Below, one piece after another: positions 1-8,614 of a stretch of DNA of 41,881 nt. The stretch is from Bacteroidia bacterium. GTDB taxonomy: Bacteria > Bacteroidota > Bacteroidia > B-17B0 > Aurantibacillaceae. The stretch's first letter is position 1, and each line of letters begins with the position of its first letter. The stretch is taken from NCBI GenBank assembly GCA_025455485.1, contig JALOMJ010000015.1, positions 1 to 41,881 on the forward strand. The letters run 5' to 3'. The notes under the pieces were generated by a model that was not told the DNA's origin, did no database searches, and saw only the letters and a program-made list of their open reading frames with translations. The position numbers and the translations under genes were made by a program.

Positions 1-2
1 AC

Positions 3-704
3 AAAAACTATGCCGAAAACTTTACTCTTCACTGGCCTGGGCAATATTTAGAGATAGCTCTGGAGGACCAATTGGTATACAAAGCCTGGAAATTGGTAAA
101 CGCCTTAAAGCCTTTGCCTCCCATTGATGTGTATTTCATGAAAAATATTCCCGTTGGTGCCGGTTTGGGTGGAGGCAGTTCAGACGGCGCCCACATGATC
201 AATTTGCTGGATCAAAAATTTGAATTGAACCTGAATAATGAGGAAAAGCTGAAGATGGCCGAAAAACTTGGCAGCGATTGTCCCTTCTTTATTTTGAATA
301 CACCGCATTACGCCACCGGAAAAGGAGAAGTGCTTTCAGCTTTTCCCCTCAACCTTTCCTCTTATTATATTTTGCTTGTTTATCCCGGCATTCATTGCAA
401 CACAGCACTGGCTTATAAAAGCATACAACCCAAGTCAGGACGACCTTCCATTCAAAACATGTTAAAGCACATCGACTTCACACTGTGGCAAAAAGAACTG
501 GTGAATGATTTTGAACCTGCTGTCTTTAAACAACACCCGATAATTAAAGACCTAAAAAATAAATTATACTCCTTAGGTGCTCGCTACGCCAGTTTAAGCG
601 GAAGCGGAAGCACTGTGTTTGGAATTTTTACTGAAAAACCCGAATTACAGGAGTTTGCCGCATTCCGAACCTATCTTCAGGAGCCTGTGCAAAAGGTTTT
701 TTAA
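3..704 (+). CDS. ispE: 4-diphosphocytidyl-2-C-methyl-D-erythritol kinase, 5' truncated
   Basis: This is the 3' part of ispE; the reading frame is open to the left edge, so the N-terminus lies outside the window. The product phosphorylates the 2-hydroxyl of CDP-methylerythritol with ATP, a cytoplasmic step of the MEP isoprenoid pathway. The visible 233 residues contain the GHMP-kinase ATP loop PVGAGLGGGSSDGA and a late glycine-rich motif, SLSGSGSTVFG, typical of the IspE C-terminal domain. A TTG at 72 is only an internal codon, because coding sequence (NFTLHWPGQYLEIALEDQ) continues upstream in frame. No neighbour of the MEP pathway is visible. The family call is secure; only the missing start is uncertain. 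Confidence 0.93.
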   Translation, partial: KNYAENFTLHWPGQYLEIALEDQLVYKAWKLVNALKPLPPIDVYFMKNIPVGAGLGGGSSDGAHMINLLDQKFELNLNNEEKLKMAEKLGSDCPFFILNTPHYATGKGEVLSAFPLNLSSYYILLVYPGIHCNTALAYKSIQPKSGRPSIQNMLKHIDFTLWQKELVNDFEPAVFKQHPIIKDLKNKLYSLGARYASLSGSGSTVFGIFTEKPELQEFAAFRTYLQEPVQKVF

Positions 705-833
705 GCTGTATTTTTTTTATTTCTTTGTGCCTCTGAATTAAACGAGAAAGGCATTGGCTAAAAGAGAAAAAAACTTTACAGCATTTCTTTTACCGTTTTA
801 AATCTCAGGTTTATTTTTCAATCCAACCCATTG

Positions 834-2159
834 ATGAAATATCTTATTCAAAAATTTGGCGGAACAAGTGTTGGTACAGCCCAAAGGATAAAAGATCTTG
901 TGCATTTAACTGTGAACCGGGATCCGAAAATTGTGGTGCTCAGCGCCATGAGCGGCACCACCAATGCTTTGGTTGGAATATGTGAGCAACTTTACAAACG
1001 GGATATGGCCGCTGCTGCCACTCAAATTGCGGCCTTAAGAGAAGGATACGACAAGGTCATTTCAGAACTCTTCACAACACCCGAATTTCTTACCAAAGGC
1101 AAGCAACTCCTCGATAATCACTTTAATCACATTCAGTCCTTTACCCTCGATATGTTTACAGTAAACGAGGAAAAAGCCATATTGGCTCAGGGCGAACTAC
1201 TCAGCACAGCCTTGTTTCATTTTTATCTTGAAGAGTGTGGCATTGCTTCCGTTTTACTTCCCGCGCTGAATTTTATGCGCTTGGATGAACGGGAAGAACC
1301 TGATATGAATTACATCAGGAAACATTTGAATAAGGAGCTTGAACTTCATACAAATTCCATATTTTTTATAACGCAGGGTTACATCTGCCGAAACACCTAT
1401 GGCGAAATAGACAATCTTAAACGGGGCGGAAGTGATTACACGGCATCTATCCTTGGCGCAGCAATTGATGCCTCAGAAATTCAAATCTGGACCGACATCG
1501 ATGGCATGCACAACAACGATCCCAGAGTGGTGTCTAAAACCCACCCCATTCATGAATTGAGCTTTGATGAAGCCGCCGAGCTGGCCTACTTTGGGGCTAA
1601 AATTCTTCACCCCACCTGTATTTTGCCTGCAAAAAAAGCAAACATCCCTGTTCGTCTTAAAAACACCATGGATCCAAAGGCAGCCGGTACATTAATTGCC
1701 AACATTCTCACCTCAGAAGGCGTGAAAGCAATTGCGGCCAAAGATGGTATTACCGCCATTACCGTAAAAAGCGATCGCATGTTATTGGCCCATGGTTTTT
1801 TACGGGCTGTGTTCGAAATTTTTGAGCGCCACAAAACCTCCATCGACATGATTACCACCAGCGAAGTAGCCGTATCCCTCACCATTGACAACGCTCAGCA
1901 CCTCAAACACATTTTGGAAGAAATTAATGAAATTGCTCATGTGGAAGTAGATGAGAACCAAACCATAATTTGTGTGGTGGGACAATTGCCTAAGAATAAA
2001 TCCGGACTTGGTTTCAAGGTACTGGAGGCTCTGAAAGACATTCCTCTTAGAATGGTTTCGTACGGTGGCAGTTCAAACAACATTTCTGTTTTGGTGGGCA
2101 GCGAATACAAAACAACAGCCTTAAAAGCCCTTAACAGGGGATTATTTAATTACAACTAA
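834..2159 (+). CDS. lysC: aspartate kinase (monofunctional, lysine-sensitive type likely)
   Basis: Aspartokinase phosphorylates aspartate and commits it to the lysine/threonine/methionine branch. The 441-residue protein starts with the family signature KFGGTSVG, has the substrate motif GGSDYTA near residue 200, and ends with two ACT-like regulatory segments (from about residue 300, including AVFEIFERHKTSIDMITTSE). The length and lack of a fused homoserine dehydrogenase fit a monofunctional enzyme. I chose the ATG at 834; a TTG directly before it (831) is possible but unneeded. The gene is followed one base later by lysA, so the pair forms a lysine operon, which is why I infer a lysine-responsive isozyme. 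Feedback specificity cannot be read from the sequence. Confidence 0.93.
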   Translation: MKYLIQKFGGTSVGTAQRIKDLVHLTVNRDPKIVVLSAMSGTTNALVGICEQLYKRDMAAAATQIAALREGYDKVISELFTTPEFLTKGKQLLDNHFNHIQSFTLDMFTVNEEKAILAQGELLSTALFHFYLEECGIASVLLPALNFMRLDEREEPDMNYIRKHLNKELELHTNSIFFITQGYICRNTYGEIDNLKRGGSDYTASILGAAIDASEIQIWTDIDGMHNNDPRVVSKTHPIHELSFDEAAELAYFGAKILHPTCILPAKKANIPVRLKNTMDPKAAGTLIANILTSEGVKAIAAKDGITAITVKSDRMLLAHGFLRAVFEIFERHKTSIDMITTSEVAVSLTIDNAQHLKHILEEINEIAHVEVDENQTIICVVGQLPKNKSGLGFKVLEALKDIPLRMVSYGGSSNNISVLVGSEYKTTALKALNRGLFNYN

Positions 2160-2160
2160 A

Positions 2161-3315
2161 ATGGCATTTGGAACCGATACCATAAAAAAATTCGAAACCC
2201 TCGAAACTCCTTTCTATTACTATGATCTGGGCCTTTTAAGAAAAACACTGGCTGCGCTTCAACTTGCCGCTCCGCCTGAGTACCATGTGCATTACGCCTT
2301 AAAAGCAAACGCCAACCCCGAACTACTTCAACTTATTCGCGATGCCGGATTGGGTGCCGATTGCGTGAGTGGAAATGAAGTTAAACGGGCAAACGAGCTG
2401 GGCTTTAAAGCAGAAAAAATCGTGTTTGCAGGAGTAGGTAAAAGTGACAAAGAAATAAACGACGCATTAGACATTGGTATCTTTTGCTTTAATGCAGAAA
2501 GCACGCATGAACTTGAGGTTATAAATGAACTGGCCGGTAAAAAAAGTAAAATAGCCCCAATTGCCTTACGCATTAATCCCAATGTGGATGCCCATACTCA
2601 TAAATACATTACTACCGGTTTGGAAGAAAATAAATTCGGCATCAATCAGCATGAATTTGAAACCGTGTGTCAGTTGATTCAAAGCTCTGAAAATCTTAAT
2701 TTTTGCGGACTTCATTTTCACATAGGCTCTCAAATTCAAGATTTAACTGCATTTAAAAATCTGTGTTTAAAAGTAAACGAAATAAACCAATGGTTCATTA
2801 AGCGGGGTTTGTTTCCCGAACACATTAATGTGGGCGGTGGCTTAGGCATTGATTACAGGAATCCGGAAACAAACAGCATAGTGGACTTTGCACAGTATTT
2901 TAACGTGTTTAAAGATTTACTCGAATTACACCCTCAGCAAAAAGTGCATTTTGAATTGGGCCGCTGCATTGTAGCCCAATGTGGAAATTTAATCAGCCGT
3001 GCGCTTTACATTAAAAAGGGCATCAACACCAATTTTGTGATACTAGACGCCGGCATGACCGAATTGATACGCCCTGCTTTATACCAAGCCTATCATAAAA
3101 TTGAAAACATCAGCCGACCAAATCAGCCTTTGGATTCCAAATACGATGTGGTAGGGCCAATTTGCGAAAGCAGTGACTGTTTTGGAAAATCAGTTGAGTT
3201 GCCGGAAAGCCAGCGAGGTGATTTGTTTGCCATACGCAGTGCCGGCGCATACGGCGAGGTAATGAGCAACCATTACAACCTCAGGGTCTCAGCAAAACCG
3301 GTGTATTCAGTTTAA
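2161..3315 (+). CDS. lysA: diaminopimelate decarboxylase
   Basis: LysA decarboxylates meso-diaminopimelate to lysine using PLP, the last step of lysine synthesis. The 384-residue protein shows the PLP-lysine motif HYALKAN (Lys48), the phosphate-binding region GLHFHIGSQI and VGGGLGIDY, the dimer-interface cysteine motif CESSDCFGK, and the C-terminal RSAGAYGEVMSNHYN. Length is normal for the monofunctional enzyme. It starts one base after the lysC stop, which indicates co-transcription and probably translational coupling. Its last 9 bases overlap the 3' end of the oppositely oriented K+ channel gene, so there is no room for an intergenic terminator here. Identification is secure. Confidence 0.95.
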   Translation: MAFGTDTIKKFETLETPFYYYDLGLLRKTLAALQLAAPPEYHVHYALKANANPELLQLIRDAGLGADCVSGNEVKRANELGFKAEKIVFAGVGKSDKEINDALDIGIFCFNAESTHELEVINELAGKKSKIAPIALRINPNVDAHTHKYITTGLEENKFGINQHEFETVCQLIQSSENLNFCGLHFHIGSQIQDLTAFKNLCLKVNEINQWFIKRGLFPEHINVGGGLGIDYRNPETNSIVDFAQYFNVFKDLLELHPQQKVHFELGRCIVAQCGNLISRALYIKKGINTNFVILDAGMTELIRPALYQAYHKIENISRPNQPLDSKYDVVGPICESSDCFGKSVELPESQRGDLFAIRSAGAYGEVMSNHYNLRVSAKPVYSV

Positions 3316-4248
3316 TTTCTGAAACTTGTTCACATCATTCACGTCAATCACCACCCGACCCTTTTTATCAACTTTTTGATCCATCGGCAAAAACTTTGCC
3401 TGGTCAATTATCTGTTCAGGTTTGTAGGAAAAACGTGAGTACACATTTTGAGATACCGTATCATTTATTGCTTTAAAAAGGACCAAAAACTCAAAATCTA
3501 ACGATTCATAATCCTTAAATGAATACCCGGCAATTGGACTTTCATCATTCAAAGGGTGGACGATGGTCCAGCTAAATGGCAGAAAATTTATTTTCTCAAT
3601 TTCAAGTCTTAGACTATAAAATTCACGCTTGTTGCTGGCAGCATTAGTAAAGGTCACATTCACCTTCACCTCAGACTCTATCAATTCACTTTGTTTTTTA
3701 TTCACCAAACGAAACATAATTGCTTTTCCTTCCTTATAGGGGGCAATCAACAAGCTATCACTATACAAGATGTGTGCTTTGGGTCGCGAAAACCGGCCAT
3801 AAAGGACGCCTGTGGCCACCGCAAAACTCAAAAGTCCTAACAAGGATTCTATTGAGGCCGCCGTGCTTGCAAGTTCACCAATAGGGTACACATGCCCATA
3901 TCCCAATGTTGTAATGGTTTGGGCGCTGAAAAAAAACAAAGCGCTAAGTTCTCTAAAGGTAGAGCCAACAGGCACATCTAAACCTCCAAAATGCTCGGGT
4001 CCGATTAAAAAATAAGTACAAGCAAAAAAAGAATTGATGAATATGTACCAAATTAAGATGACCAGGTTTAACTTAAAGGCCGTGGTTGAAATAAGCCAGT
4101 GGAATACATCAAGATTCCTTAACAAGCCTAGTCCGCTACGTTTTACGTTTACAGAACCATCCGTATTCAGGAATCTGACCCTGGTTTTATAATTCTTTGT
4201 GCCAAATCCGAGTTCCTGAAGTAATTCTCTGTTATTGAAGAAAGCCAT
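3307..4248 (-). CDS. inward-rectifier potassium channel (KirBac-like)
   Basis: The 313-residue protein has the two-helix pore layout of prokaryotic Kir channels: an N-terminal cytoplasmic slide-helix region (1-58), an outer helix at about 59-82, a pore helix, the K+ selectivity filter TTLGYGH (114-119), an inner helix at about 128-152, and a C-terminal immunoglobulin-like cytoplasmic domain from about 155 (motifs such as IMFRLVNKKQ and the late FLPFSWTIVHPL region). Kir channels conduct K+ across the inner membrane and are gated by lipids and ligands at the cytoplasmic domain. The filter reads TLGYG rather than the more common TIGYG, a conservative change. The gene stands alone on the minus strand, divergent from the SCO-like gene with a 30-base gap, and its 3' end overlaps lysA. 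Confidence 0.88.
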   Translation of the reverse strand: MAFFNNRELLQELGFGTKNYKTRVRFLNTDGSVNVKRSGLGLLRNLDVFHWLISTTAFKLNLVILIWYIFINSFFACTYFLIGPEHFGGLDVPVGSTFRELSALFFFSAQTITTLGYGHVYPIGELASTAASIESLLGLLSFAVATGVLYGRFSRPKAHILYSDSLLIAPYKEGKAIMFRLVNKKQSELIESEVKVNVTFTNAASNKREFYSLRLEIEKINFLPFSWTIVHPLNDESPIAGYSFKDYESLDFEFLVLFKAINDTVSQNVYSRFSYKPEQIIDQAKFLPMDQKVDKKGRVVIDVNDVNKFQKLN

Positions 4249-4278
4249 GGGATTAAAATTGTATGTAATTTTACGGTT

Positions 4279-4947
4279 GTGAAATCTAAATTACAAGTAT
4301 ATTGGTTCTTAATACCAATCCCCTTTCTTTTTTTAATTTGGTTTTTTTATGCCGAACAGAAAGAGGCACCACTCCGATATCTGCCTTACTTTGGGCCTAA
4401 GTTTGCAAATACCCAAAATGACAGCACATACCATGAGATTAAGGTGTTCAGTTTTGTTAATCAAAACGGGGAGGTTATTACCCTGGATAGTTTAAAAAAC
4501 AAAATTGTTGTGACAGAGTTTTTTTTCACTACCTGCCAGAGCATTTGTCCAATTATGAATACCAATTTGCAGAAGGTTTATAAAACGTTTGCCGATAGAA
4601 AAGATGTTTTGATTTTATCACACACTGTCGATCCGGAGCAGGATTCGGTTGCTGCTTTACAACACTACGCGGCTCTACAGGGCGTTTACGACAGGCGCTG
4701 GATGTTTGTTACCGGGGCTAAAAAAGAACTTTACAAATCGGCCAGAAAATCCTATTTACTGAATGCTGAAGATGGAGACGGTGGTGATGACGATTTTATC
4801 CACACTCAGAATTTTGCGCTAATTGATAAAAATCGGCACATCAGAGGGTTTTATGATGGCACCGACAGTGTGGAAATTATGCGATTGATTTCAGAAATCA
4901 AACTCTTAATTCAAGAACATGACTTTAAGGCTGGTGCTGTGCATTAA
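4279..4947 (+). CDS. SCO1/SenC/PrrC-family copper chaperone or thiol-disulfide protein
   Basis: The 222-residue protein has an N-terminal membrane anchor (about 8-24) followed by a periplasmic thioredoxin-like SCO domain. The copper ligands are present: C86 and C90 in the CxxxC motif TTCQSICPIM, and a downstream His175 in FIHTQNFALID. SCO proteins deliver copper to, or reduce, the CuA site of cytochrome c oxidase. The start is a GTG at 4279; Lys residues right after it and the hydrophobic stretch support it. The gene overlaps the following TlpA-like gene by 29 bases, so both are probably translated from one message. No cytochrome oxidase genes are in the window, so the oxidase target is inferred. 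Confidence 0.88.
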   Translation: MKSKLQVYWFLIPIPFLFLIWFFYAEQKEAPLRYLPYFGPKFANTQNDSTYHEIKVFSFVNQNGEVITLDSLKNKIVVTEFFFTTCQSICPIMNTNLQKVYKTFADRKDVLILSHTVDPEQDSVAALQHYAALQGVYDRRWMFVTGAKKELYKSARKSYLLNAEDGDGGDDDFIHTQNFALIDKNRHIRGFYDGTDSVEIMRLISEIKLLIQEHDFKAGAVH

Positions 4948-5401
4948 ATTTTTCATTCTGAGTGCATTTGCGTTTTCCCAAACGGTAAGTGCTTCCTATA
5001 AAATTAATGAACTTCTTGGGCGACTCCATTCAAAAGATACTACTTATGTTGTGAATTTTTGGGCTACCTGGTGTAAACCCTGCATACAAGAGTTGCCAGC
5101 CTTTGACAGCTTGTATCTAGAAACTAAAAATCAAAGCACAAAAGTTCTTTTGGTTTGTCTCGACTTTAAAGAAGAACTAAACACCAAAGTCATCCCCTTT
5201 CTTAAGAAAAAAAATATTCAAGCCGAATGTGTTTTGCTGGATGAGGTAAATGGAAATGATTACATCAACAAAATTTCCGAATCCTGGAGCGGGGCCATTC
5301 CTGCCACTTATTTCCAATTCGGGGGTAACACGATGCTGGTGGAAAAGAAAATGAACTTAAAGCAATTAACAGATCAACTCTTGAAACTTAAACCAAATTA
5401 A
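4919..5401 (+). CDS. TlpA/ResA-like secreted thioredoxin-fold protein
   Basis: A 160-residue protein with a cleavable signal peptide (hydrophobic IKFFILSAFAFSQ, ending near residue 21) and one thioredoxin fold. The redox motif WCKPC (C52, C55) and the cis-proline motif AIPATYF are intact, so it should be a working periplasmic thiol-disulfide reductant. The gene starts inside the SCO-like gene (29-base overlap) and is followed directly by a hairpin terminator. Such pairs commonly serve to keep SCO or cytochrome cysteines reduced; that role is inferred from context. The exact start could be a few codons away, but this ATG gives a good signal peptide. Confidence 0.85.
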   Translation: MTLRLVLCIKFFILSAFAFSQTVSASYKINELLGRLHSKDTTYVVNFWATWCKPCIQELPAFDSLYLETKNQSTKVLLVCLDFKEELNTKVIPFLKKKNIQAECVLLDEVNGNDYINKISESWSGAIPATYFQFGGNTMLVEKKMNLKQLTDQLLKLKPN

Positions 5402-5407
5402 ACAAAG

Positions 5408-5436
5408 AACCCTCCAAATATATTCAGAGGGTTTTT
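5408..5436 (+). terminator. rho-independent terminator after the SCO/TlpA pair
   Basis: Seven-base stem AACCCTC (5408-5414) pairs with GAGGGTT (5427-5433), with a 12-base loop and a T run immediately after. It lies 7 bases after the stop of the TlpA-like gene, which fits the end of that operon. Confidence 0.7.
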
Positions 5437-5521
5437 GCCAAACACTATGACTGAAGACACACTAAGTTCCAAAGCCAACTAACTGCCTTTTTTTACGGAA
5501 GTTTTTCATTTTAGGTTGCTT

Positions 5522-6646
5522 TCATTTAAATGAAACAGCCAATACCGCTTCAGCAGTAGTAATCTTTAATTGATCTGCTCCGTTTTGAACCGTGCAATTA
5601 AACCGAATTTTGATTTTTTTTGTCTTTTCGTTTTTGCTATTCAGTTCATAATCAGACACTTCTAATATTTCGAAGCGCTCGTCTGCGCTTTGTCCCAATA
5701 CTTTAGAGCTATACGTTCGTCCATCGGGATGCGTTAACATGACAGTAACGGCAGAATAGGCCTTGGTGTTTGGAAGTGGCATAAACGTGGTTGTAAAATT
5801 CGCCTCGCACCTGGGGTCAACAAAAGCAGGCACTTGATAGAAACTGACGCAGGTATCGTGATTGGCATCAACAATGGAAAGTTTTGCATTAAAAAATCCC
5901 TGATTTTTGTATGAATGAAATGGGTTTTCGGAATGCGAGGCCGGGGTGCCATCGCCAAACTGCCAGGTGTATTGGTATGGCGGGCTGCCTTTAACAGAAG
6001 AAGAAAATGAATACATCAGTACATCCGGCAACCCTTCTTTTTGAACCTCTATCAAGGATTGCAATGGATTTCCAACCCTGTATTGTTTGCTGTGACTGGC
6101 GCTGCAGCCTTCCGCATCTTCAAAATAAAGTGTTGGGGTAAAGGTTTTACCACTCTCTAAAACCGTTGAAGTGGAATAGGCATTTATTACTTTGTCATCC
6201 AGCACCCACCGGAAATTTTCTGCAGCAGATTCCTTTCGCAAAGGTTTAAGTACTGCTTTATAAAAAAGGGGTGGTAATAATTGGTCGTTATACGCATACA
6301 ACCCTGTTTTCAGCGCTTCATGTATTGCAATGGGCTCGTTTTCTTCACTTGTTTTTTTGTCATTAATTAAAACAGTAATCGCGTATCCACACTGTGTATT
6401 GCAGTTAGTTTGGCGCAAATTTGCACTCAAAACATACACCCTATTGGTGTCGAGATAGTAAGATGAATACATGAAGTAGCTCTCTTCGCCTGCAACCAAA
6501 TAAACGCGTTCACCATTGACCTGTGCGTCGAAATAAAATTCCGGCTTACTGTTTTCCGTCTTAGCCGGTAAAGATTTTTTTTCACAGGCCCACAGCAAAC
6601 CTATCAGTCCCAACACGACCGCAATTCTTACTCCAATTCTTTTCAT
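5522..6646 (-). CDS. PKD-domain lipoprotein
   Basis: A 374-residue secreted lipoprotein: N-terminal signal peptide with a lipobox ending LLWACEKK (Cys21), so it is expected to be lipid-anchored. Around residues 190-280 there is a PKD domain with the typical motif YTWQFGDGTPASHSENPFHSY. The region before it is beta-rich and may hold an Ig-like fold; the rest is not recognised. Its start codon shares one base with the stop of the beta-barrel gene upstream, so it is the third gene of the ECF sigma operon. PKD domains usually mediate protein or glycan contacts at the cell surface. A ligand-sensing or surface-assembly role linked to the sigma factor is an inference from gene order only. Confidence 0.75.
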   Translation of the reverse strand: MKRIGVRIAVVLGLIGLLWACEKKSLPAKTENSKPEFYFDAQVNGERVYLVAGEESYFMYSSYYLDTNRVYVLSANLRQTNCNTQCGYAITVLINDKKTSEENEPIAIHEALKTGLYAYNDQLLPPLFYKAVLKPLRKESAAENFRWVLDDKVINAYSTSTVLESGKTFTPTLYFEDAEGCSASHSKQYRVGNPLQSLIEVQKEGLPDVLMYSFSSSVKGSPPYQYTWQFGDGTPASHSENPFHSYKNQGFFNAKLSIVDANHDTCVSFYQVPAFVDPRCEANFTTTFMPLPNTKAYSAVTVMLTHPDGRTYSSKVLGQSADERFEILEVSDYELNSKNEKTKKIKIRFNCTVQNGADQLKITTAEAVLAVSFK

Positions 6647-7959
6647 TAATTCTTAAAGAGTCTATAGTTCATCCCAATTCTTAAGCTGTTATAGCTTTGT
6701 TGATTCAGATTTGAGGGTGAATCGGTAAATAAATCGCTGATACCATAATACACTTCAAATTGAAAACTAATTCTATTGCCAATGGTTTTTTGAAGAGAAG
6801 CGCTCAACATCATGTTTCTGGTGTTCATGCCATCATACACCCCTTTGCTTGACTCAGTGGTAACATTTTGTTTTGTGCCATCAACTAGTTCGCTGGTTTC
6901 AATTGTGTTGTTGGAAGTAACTAAATTTCCGGCATGAACACCCAACCCAATGCGGTGTTTGGGATTAATGGAGTAATATACTTTTAATGGAAAAGATACA
7001 AACACCATGGATTGGCAAGTGATTGCAGTTTGAGTTTGTACTGAACCAAAATTATAATTTTTGTAAGTAGTGGAATAAAACTCCTGATTGATGTGCGATA
7101 GATTATAAAGTTCAGCACCTATAGAAAAGCTCATCTTTTTAGATAAAAAATGCCCGTAATTAAATCCAACGTAGCCATTTAATCCCCTGGCGGAGCTGCT
7201 TTCATTTTCCTCCCATCCACCGGAATAAATTAAACCAAAACTTGCATCCAGATAGCTTTTCACAAATTTAGGTTTGGTTTTTCTCGCGTAATCATCTTCG
7301 TAGCGTTTCAGAAAAACAGGTTTCAACTGCAAGTCTGTCTGAAGTTGAGTATGCGACATGGGATTTTCTTTTCTGGCCAGTTCAGAAATTTCGGAGGTGG
7401 TATAAGGTGTAAAAAAATCCTCTTGGCTTTGTGATTCATTTACGGCGCTGGTTGCCATGGCCTCTTCTTCTTTAATTTGATTGCTGAACGACGTGTTTGT
7501 GCCTGGATCATCCGAATGCAGAATGGGTTCAAACCTCTTTTGCTTTTCGTAGCTTTGTTTTCCACGAACTGCGGTGTTTTGTGGAATAGGTGTGGTGCTT
7601 TGTTTGTGACTGCCAGAATACGCTTGAAGTTTATTTTTAATAAAGTTTGTTTCCTTAATTGCATCTTGTAACTCGGTTTTGTGAGCAGTACTTGAAAATT
7701 CTTCAGGAAGATAAACCACTTCGTCTGCTTGAGCGATTGGCGTAATTTCAGGGAGAGCAAAATAGAGGAGCGCAATTGAAATCACCAAAACCAAAGCAGA
7801 AACATGCCAATAATTGATACGGGAACTGGCATGAAAAGCAGCCATCCTTTCTTTGTCAATCATCTTTCTGGCTTTCTCCCAGTCTGATTCTCTGAAATTG
7901 AAATTGGCTTCTTCCGCTCTTTGTTTAAATATGTCGTCAAATTCTTCTTCCAGGTTCAT
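6646..7959 (-). CDS. anti-sigma-like N-terminus fused to an outer-membrane beta-barrel
   Basis: The 437-residue protein has three parts. Residues 1-50 are charged and cytoplasmic, with a pattern (EEEFDDIFKQR...WEKARKMIDKE) resembling the short N-termini of Bacteroidota anti-sigma proteins. Residues 51-70 form one transmembrane helix. Residues 75-235 are a polar, low-complexity periplasmic linker. Residues from about 237 to the end look like an eight-strand-type outer-membrane beta-barrel (alternating strands, ends YNSLRIGMNYRLFKN with an aromatic near the C-terminus). There is no cleavable signal peptide. The gene overlaps the ECF sigma gene by 4 bases (ATGA), so the two are translationally coupled. 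I infer that it holds the sigma factor at the inner membrane and links it to the outer membrane. The barrel could instead be periplasmic or misassigned. Confidence 0.72.
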   Translation of the reverse strand: MNLEEEFDDIFKQRAEEANFNFRESDWEKARKMIDKERMAAFHASSRINYWHVSALVLVISIALLYFALPEITPIAQADEVVYLPEEFSSTAHKTELQDAIKETNFIKNKLQAYSGSHKQSTTPIPQNTAVRGKQSYEKQKRFEPILHSDDPGTNTSFSNQIKEEEAMATSAVNESQSQEDFFTPYTTSEISELARKENPMSHTQLQTDLQLKPVFLKRYEDDYARKTKPKFVKSYLDASFGLIYSGGWEENESSSARGLNGYVGFNYGHFLSKKMSFSIGAELYNLSHINQEFYSTTYKNYNFGSVQTQTAITCQSMVFVSFPLKVYYSINPKHRIGLGVHAGNLVTSNNTIETSELVDGTKQNVTTESSKGVYDGMNTRNMMLSASLQKTIGNRISFQFEVYYGISDLFTDSPSNLNQQSYNSLRIGMNYRLFKN

Positions 7960-8513
7960 TTTTGCACACGACTAAATACTGTAATTTCAATTTCTTCTTT
8001 TAATTTCTGGCGGGCTGCATTCAGGTGCCATTTTGAAGTGCCTTCGCTGATGTCTAACATTTCTGCAATTTCTTTATGCGAAAAACCATCAATCACAAAC
8101 AGGTTAAACACGTTTCTGCTGGCCTCAGGCAGTTTATTAATCAGTTCATAAATTTGCTGCACGTCAATACGTCCGATGGCCTCATTTGCTTCTGAGAAGG
8201 AACTGCTGTCGAAATAATGGTCAACATACTTTACCCTTTCGCTTTCTCGTCTGTTTTTTCTGTACTGATCAATAAGGGTATTAATCATTATTCGTCTCAT
8301 CCAGGCTTTGAATGGCACTTCGGGTTTGTAAGTTTTGAGTTTGGTTAAAATTTTCATGTATCCCATGTTGAGGGATTCGCTTGCGCTGTCCCTGTCTTTT
8401 GAATACCTTAGACAAATGCTCATGAGGTAGCTGTAGGAAAGGCGGTACAATTCATACTCAGCCTTTCGGTCCTGCCTTATGCACAAAGCGATAAGTTTTG
8501 GATGAACCTCCAT
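7956..8513 (-). CDS. ECF-type RNA polymerase sigma factor
   Basis: The 185-residue protein has sigma region 2 (about 20-90, including the -10 recognition segment with AWMRRIMINTLIDQYRKNRR) and region 4 (about 125-180, helix-turn-helix DGFSHKEIAEMLDISEGTSK). Region 3 is missing, as in ECF sigma factors. It directs RNA polymerase to a small set of promoters. It is the first gene of an operon whose second gene encodes an anti-sigma-like membrane protein with a beta-barrel tail, overlapping it by 4 bases, and whose third gene encodes a PKD lipoprotein. No clear TAnnTTTG promoter is seen in the 101 bases upstream, which would fit autoregulation by its own, unknown, consensus. Confidence 0.9.
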   Translation of the reverse strand: MEVHPKLIALCIRQDRKAEYELYRLSYSYLMSICLRYSKDRDSASESLNMGYMKILTKLKTYKPEVPFKAWMRRIMINTLIDQYRKNRRESERVKYVDHYFDSSSFSEANEAIGRIDVQQIYELINKLPEASRNVFNLFVIDGFSHKEIAEMLDISEGTSKWHLNAARQKLKEEIEITVFSRVQK

Positions 8514-8614
8514 AATAAGCGTAAAGTCTTATTAACTTCTACGATTAAAGGTAATCAAAAGTTGGGTAAATAAAAAGAACTATTCTTTTGATAGTCAGCT
8601 TATTGAAGAAATGC

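Noticed and set aside
705..833. TATTTTTC (812-819) as a lysC promoter, and a possible leader peptide or attenuator in the 129-base gap.
   Set aside because: The -33 position reads TTA, the -7 has a mismatch, and no lysine-rich leader or paired hairpins were seen.
4249..4278. TAATTTTA in the 30-base Kir/SCO divergent gap as a promoter for the SCO-like gene.
   Set aside because: One mismatch and no -33 TTG at the right distance; the gap is too short to decide.
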